From Absidia repens (Eukaryota > Mucoromycota > Mucoromycetes > Mucorales > Cunninghamellaceae), in NCBI GenBank assembly GCA_002105175.1, contig MCGE01000078.1:1-10464 (forward strand): a DNA stretch of 10,464 nt, read 5' to 3'. This document shows, one piece after another, positions 8,749 to 10,464 of the stretch. The stretch's first letter is position 1, and each line of letters starts with the position of its first letter. The notes under the pieces were generated by a model. It saw only the letters and a program-made list of their open reading frames with translations. It was not told the origin of the DNA and did no database searches. A program made the translations under genes and the position numbers.

Positions 8749-8812
8749 CCCTCTTTTTTTTTCTTTTTTCTCTTTCTCTCTCTTACTCTCTCTTTTTTTT
8801 TTTTTCTTCAAC
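8749..8812 (+). promoter_or_regulatory. CT-rich promoter tract before the start codon at 8825
   Basis: About 60 nt of almost pure pyrimidine (T runs and TCTC blocks) ends a few bases before CAACACAGACACAAATATG. This is the typical look of a fungal core promoter and short 5' UTR and supports the start at 8825. Confidence 0.65.
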
Positions 8813-8824
8813 ACAGACACAAAT

Positions 8825-10464
8825 ATGAATCCCAGTGATTTTCCTCCTTTGAACTCTCAAGGCAATAATTCGAAGCAAGGTACTTCTTTAGAATCTTCAT
8901 GGGCAGAAGTAGCGAAAGAACCTCCTCACTGTTCACCTCCACCAGACCAACCTGTCACAAGTCCACTGAAGCCATCTTATGCTGACACTGCAGGTCATGA
9001 AGCCCATTTGTTGGAAACAAGCCCTACCCCTGCTGAACAATCTACTGGAAGACTTTCAAATGAAGACGCTTCTGGTAAGTGACTTGACAACATTGAAGCG
9101 AATTCGAACAATATTGACACTTAATGTTTTTAGAATTCATTCCACCAAACCCTTCAAGATCATACGCTGATGTCTCTTCCCATGCTGGGTTTCCCAGTCT
9201 TGACGAATCAATTGAAAGAGAAACACCACCGGGAAAACGATTTATCTGATCTTCCTCCCGTTTCTGAGATGCTGGAACAACCTTCAGGTAAATAGGGTGG
9301 GTCAAGTGTCACCGGTAATGGCTTTCGGAACTAACTGATGTTTTCTTTGTGTGTTATGTAGCTCCCACGATTCCACCCCCACCACCAAATGCTAGTTTTG
9401 CGAAAATGGCTGCTAAATCTCCACCACCTGAACCTACACCACTAGTTGAAGAAGATGTACCATCTCTTGAAGAAAAGGAAGCTACTGAATCATCCAAACC
9501 TCTTTCCATCTATGACGAAGACAAGTTCCCTCATTGGAGCCATCTACTCAAGACCTCAATGCAAGTACTGGGACAAACAATACTTCTTCGTCTTTGTCGT
9601 CTCAGATCTCAGGTAAAATTAGCCTTTTTAAAGTATATGTTGGTGTAATTGTGCCATTGTGCTAACGTTTTGATTTATAGAACCGACAGGTCAGTCGTAT
9701 GTACAAGTAGCAAGCCAAGATCTCGATCAAGCACCACCACCTGCTCAAGCTCGAGTGGATTCTCAACCTTTATTCGATGAAAACCATATGATGACCGAAA
9801 GTGCTCGTCGAGAAACTCGAAGAATGAAGCAAATGGAAAATTCCGGACAGGTCGATGGTAAGTCAATGAAAAAAAAAAAAAGGAAAATTATGGTTTCATT
9901 ATTCATACTCCTCTCTCACTATTAATTAGAAATGACACCTGAAATGGCGGCAACTTACCTCAACAGCAAGCCAACGTAGATCAAGACGTACCGCAAGAAG
10001 AACGACAGAAAACAACAACAGACACAGGATAGAGGATTACGGATACAGTCACACGCCCAAATGAAAGGCAGTACAAGATAAATTTACTATCTTCAATACG
10101 ATTGCCAGTAAGTGAATTCTTTTTTACTATTATTATTATTATAATTATAAGGGAATACTAGGTCAGATTTTCACTGAACACTTTTTTATTTTTGTATAGC
10201 TCTTCATGACAATGGTTATTCATGGCTCACATCACTTGCTACCGCAGTCCTCCTCCATCTTCGCTATTCACCCTTTACCTCCCCTTATCGCTTCCCTTTT
10301 ATTTATCGATCCATAACTGATATTGCGACACTACCCATTTACACCAAACCTTTGCAACCCACTTTATCATGTCTTCCCATCTTGCAACAACAATCTCGGC
10401 AGCAGTTAGATCAGTCGATTTCTGATCATGGATGCTCTCAAAATGATGTCACTGGTCTACGCTT
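8825..10464 (+). CDS. Unrecognised Pro/Ser/Gln-rich protein, multi-exon, partial and frame-broken as read
   Basis: Exons 8825-9074, 9134-9287, 9362-9612, 9681-9857, 9930-10107 and 10200 onward past the edge. All introns are GT-AG, 59-92 nt; CTAAC in the second is a good branch site. I do not recognise the family. It starts MNPSDFPPLNS, and repeats a short motif: SSWAEVAKEPP, PSYADTAG, RSYADVSS, ASFAKMAAK, QSYVQVASQ. Then comes a charged/Gln-rich part (ESARRETRRMKQMEN, MTPEMAATY) and finally exon 6, open for about 87 codons and hydrophobic (HDNGYSWLTSLATAVLLHL), perhaps a membrane segment. The protein-like frame changes inside exons at about 9231-9237, 9530-9537, 9956-9962, 10009-10012 and 10064-10066. 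Read literally it stops at TGA 9247-9249. First-exon start, exon 4 and the splice sites are the firmest parts. The 9977 TAG could be the true end if exon 5 is read as given. Confidence 0.65.

Noticed and set aside
1..10464. CRISPR arrays, tRNA/rRNA genes, bacterial operon signals
   Set aside because: No regularly spaced repeats, no cloverleaf or rRNA-like blocks, and genes contain spliceosomal introns.

Overview
The window looks like nuclear DNA of an early-diverging filamentous fungus, most likely Mucoromycota. The basis is a KIN1/PAR-1-type kinase with a C-terminal KA1 domain, short GT-AG introns of about 59-143 nt, AT-rich spacers full of homopolymer runs, and pyrimidine-rich tracts just upstream of start codons. 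There are no prokaryotic signals. The phylum is an inference from gene style, not from a search.

Layout: (1) 1-2250 is gene-poor. It holds a diverged direct duplication (about 660-1225 and 1640-2140). Each copy carries, on the minus strand, a conserved upstream box, a CT-rich tract and an AATAAA about 200 nt further on, so each could be a small transcription unit. A tiny poly(A)-type insertion with 15-bp direct repeats interrupts the second copy. (2) 2526-5800, minus strand, possibly to 5946: a six-exon KIN1/MARK-family Ser/Thr kinase. (3) 6451-7421, minus strand: a three-exon GNAT acetyltransferase of the NATD1/YjdJ type with a long Ser/Thr-rich N-terminus, intact as read. (4) 7422-8824: about 1.4 kb between divergent genes, with a CT-rich promoter tract for each gene at its two ends. 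(5) 8825 to the right edge, plus strand: an unrecognised Pro/Ser/Gln-rich multi-exon protein whose exon junctions repeat one phase and whose exons repeat a short S-aromatic-A motif. It seems to continue past the window through a hydrophobic exon.

The most striking observation is that two of the three genes cannot be read through as given. The kinase has four places inside its conserved domains (and perhaps a fifth at the N-terminus) where exactly one nucleotide seems to be missing, one of them inside the catalytic HRD motif. The plus-strand gene shows about five similar breaks. Splice sites and protein sequence on both sides are otherwise well kept, and the acetyltransferase between them is intact. 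Uncorrected indel errors in the assembly are the simplest explanation; recent pseudogenisation is the alternative. I found no mobile-element ORF, CRISPR array, RNA gene or obviously new system.

The genes show no evident pathway link. The kinase family acts in polarity, cell-wall growth and exocytosis in fungi. The acetyltransferase lies head-to-tail upstream of it, and the third gene is divergent.
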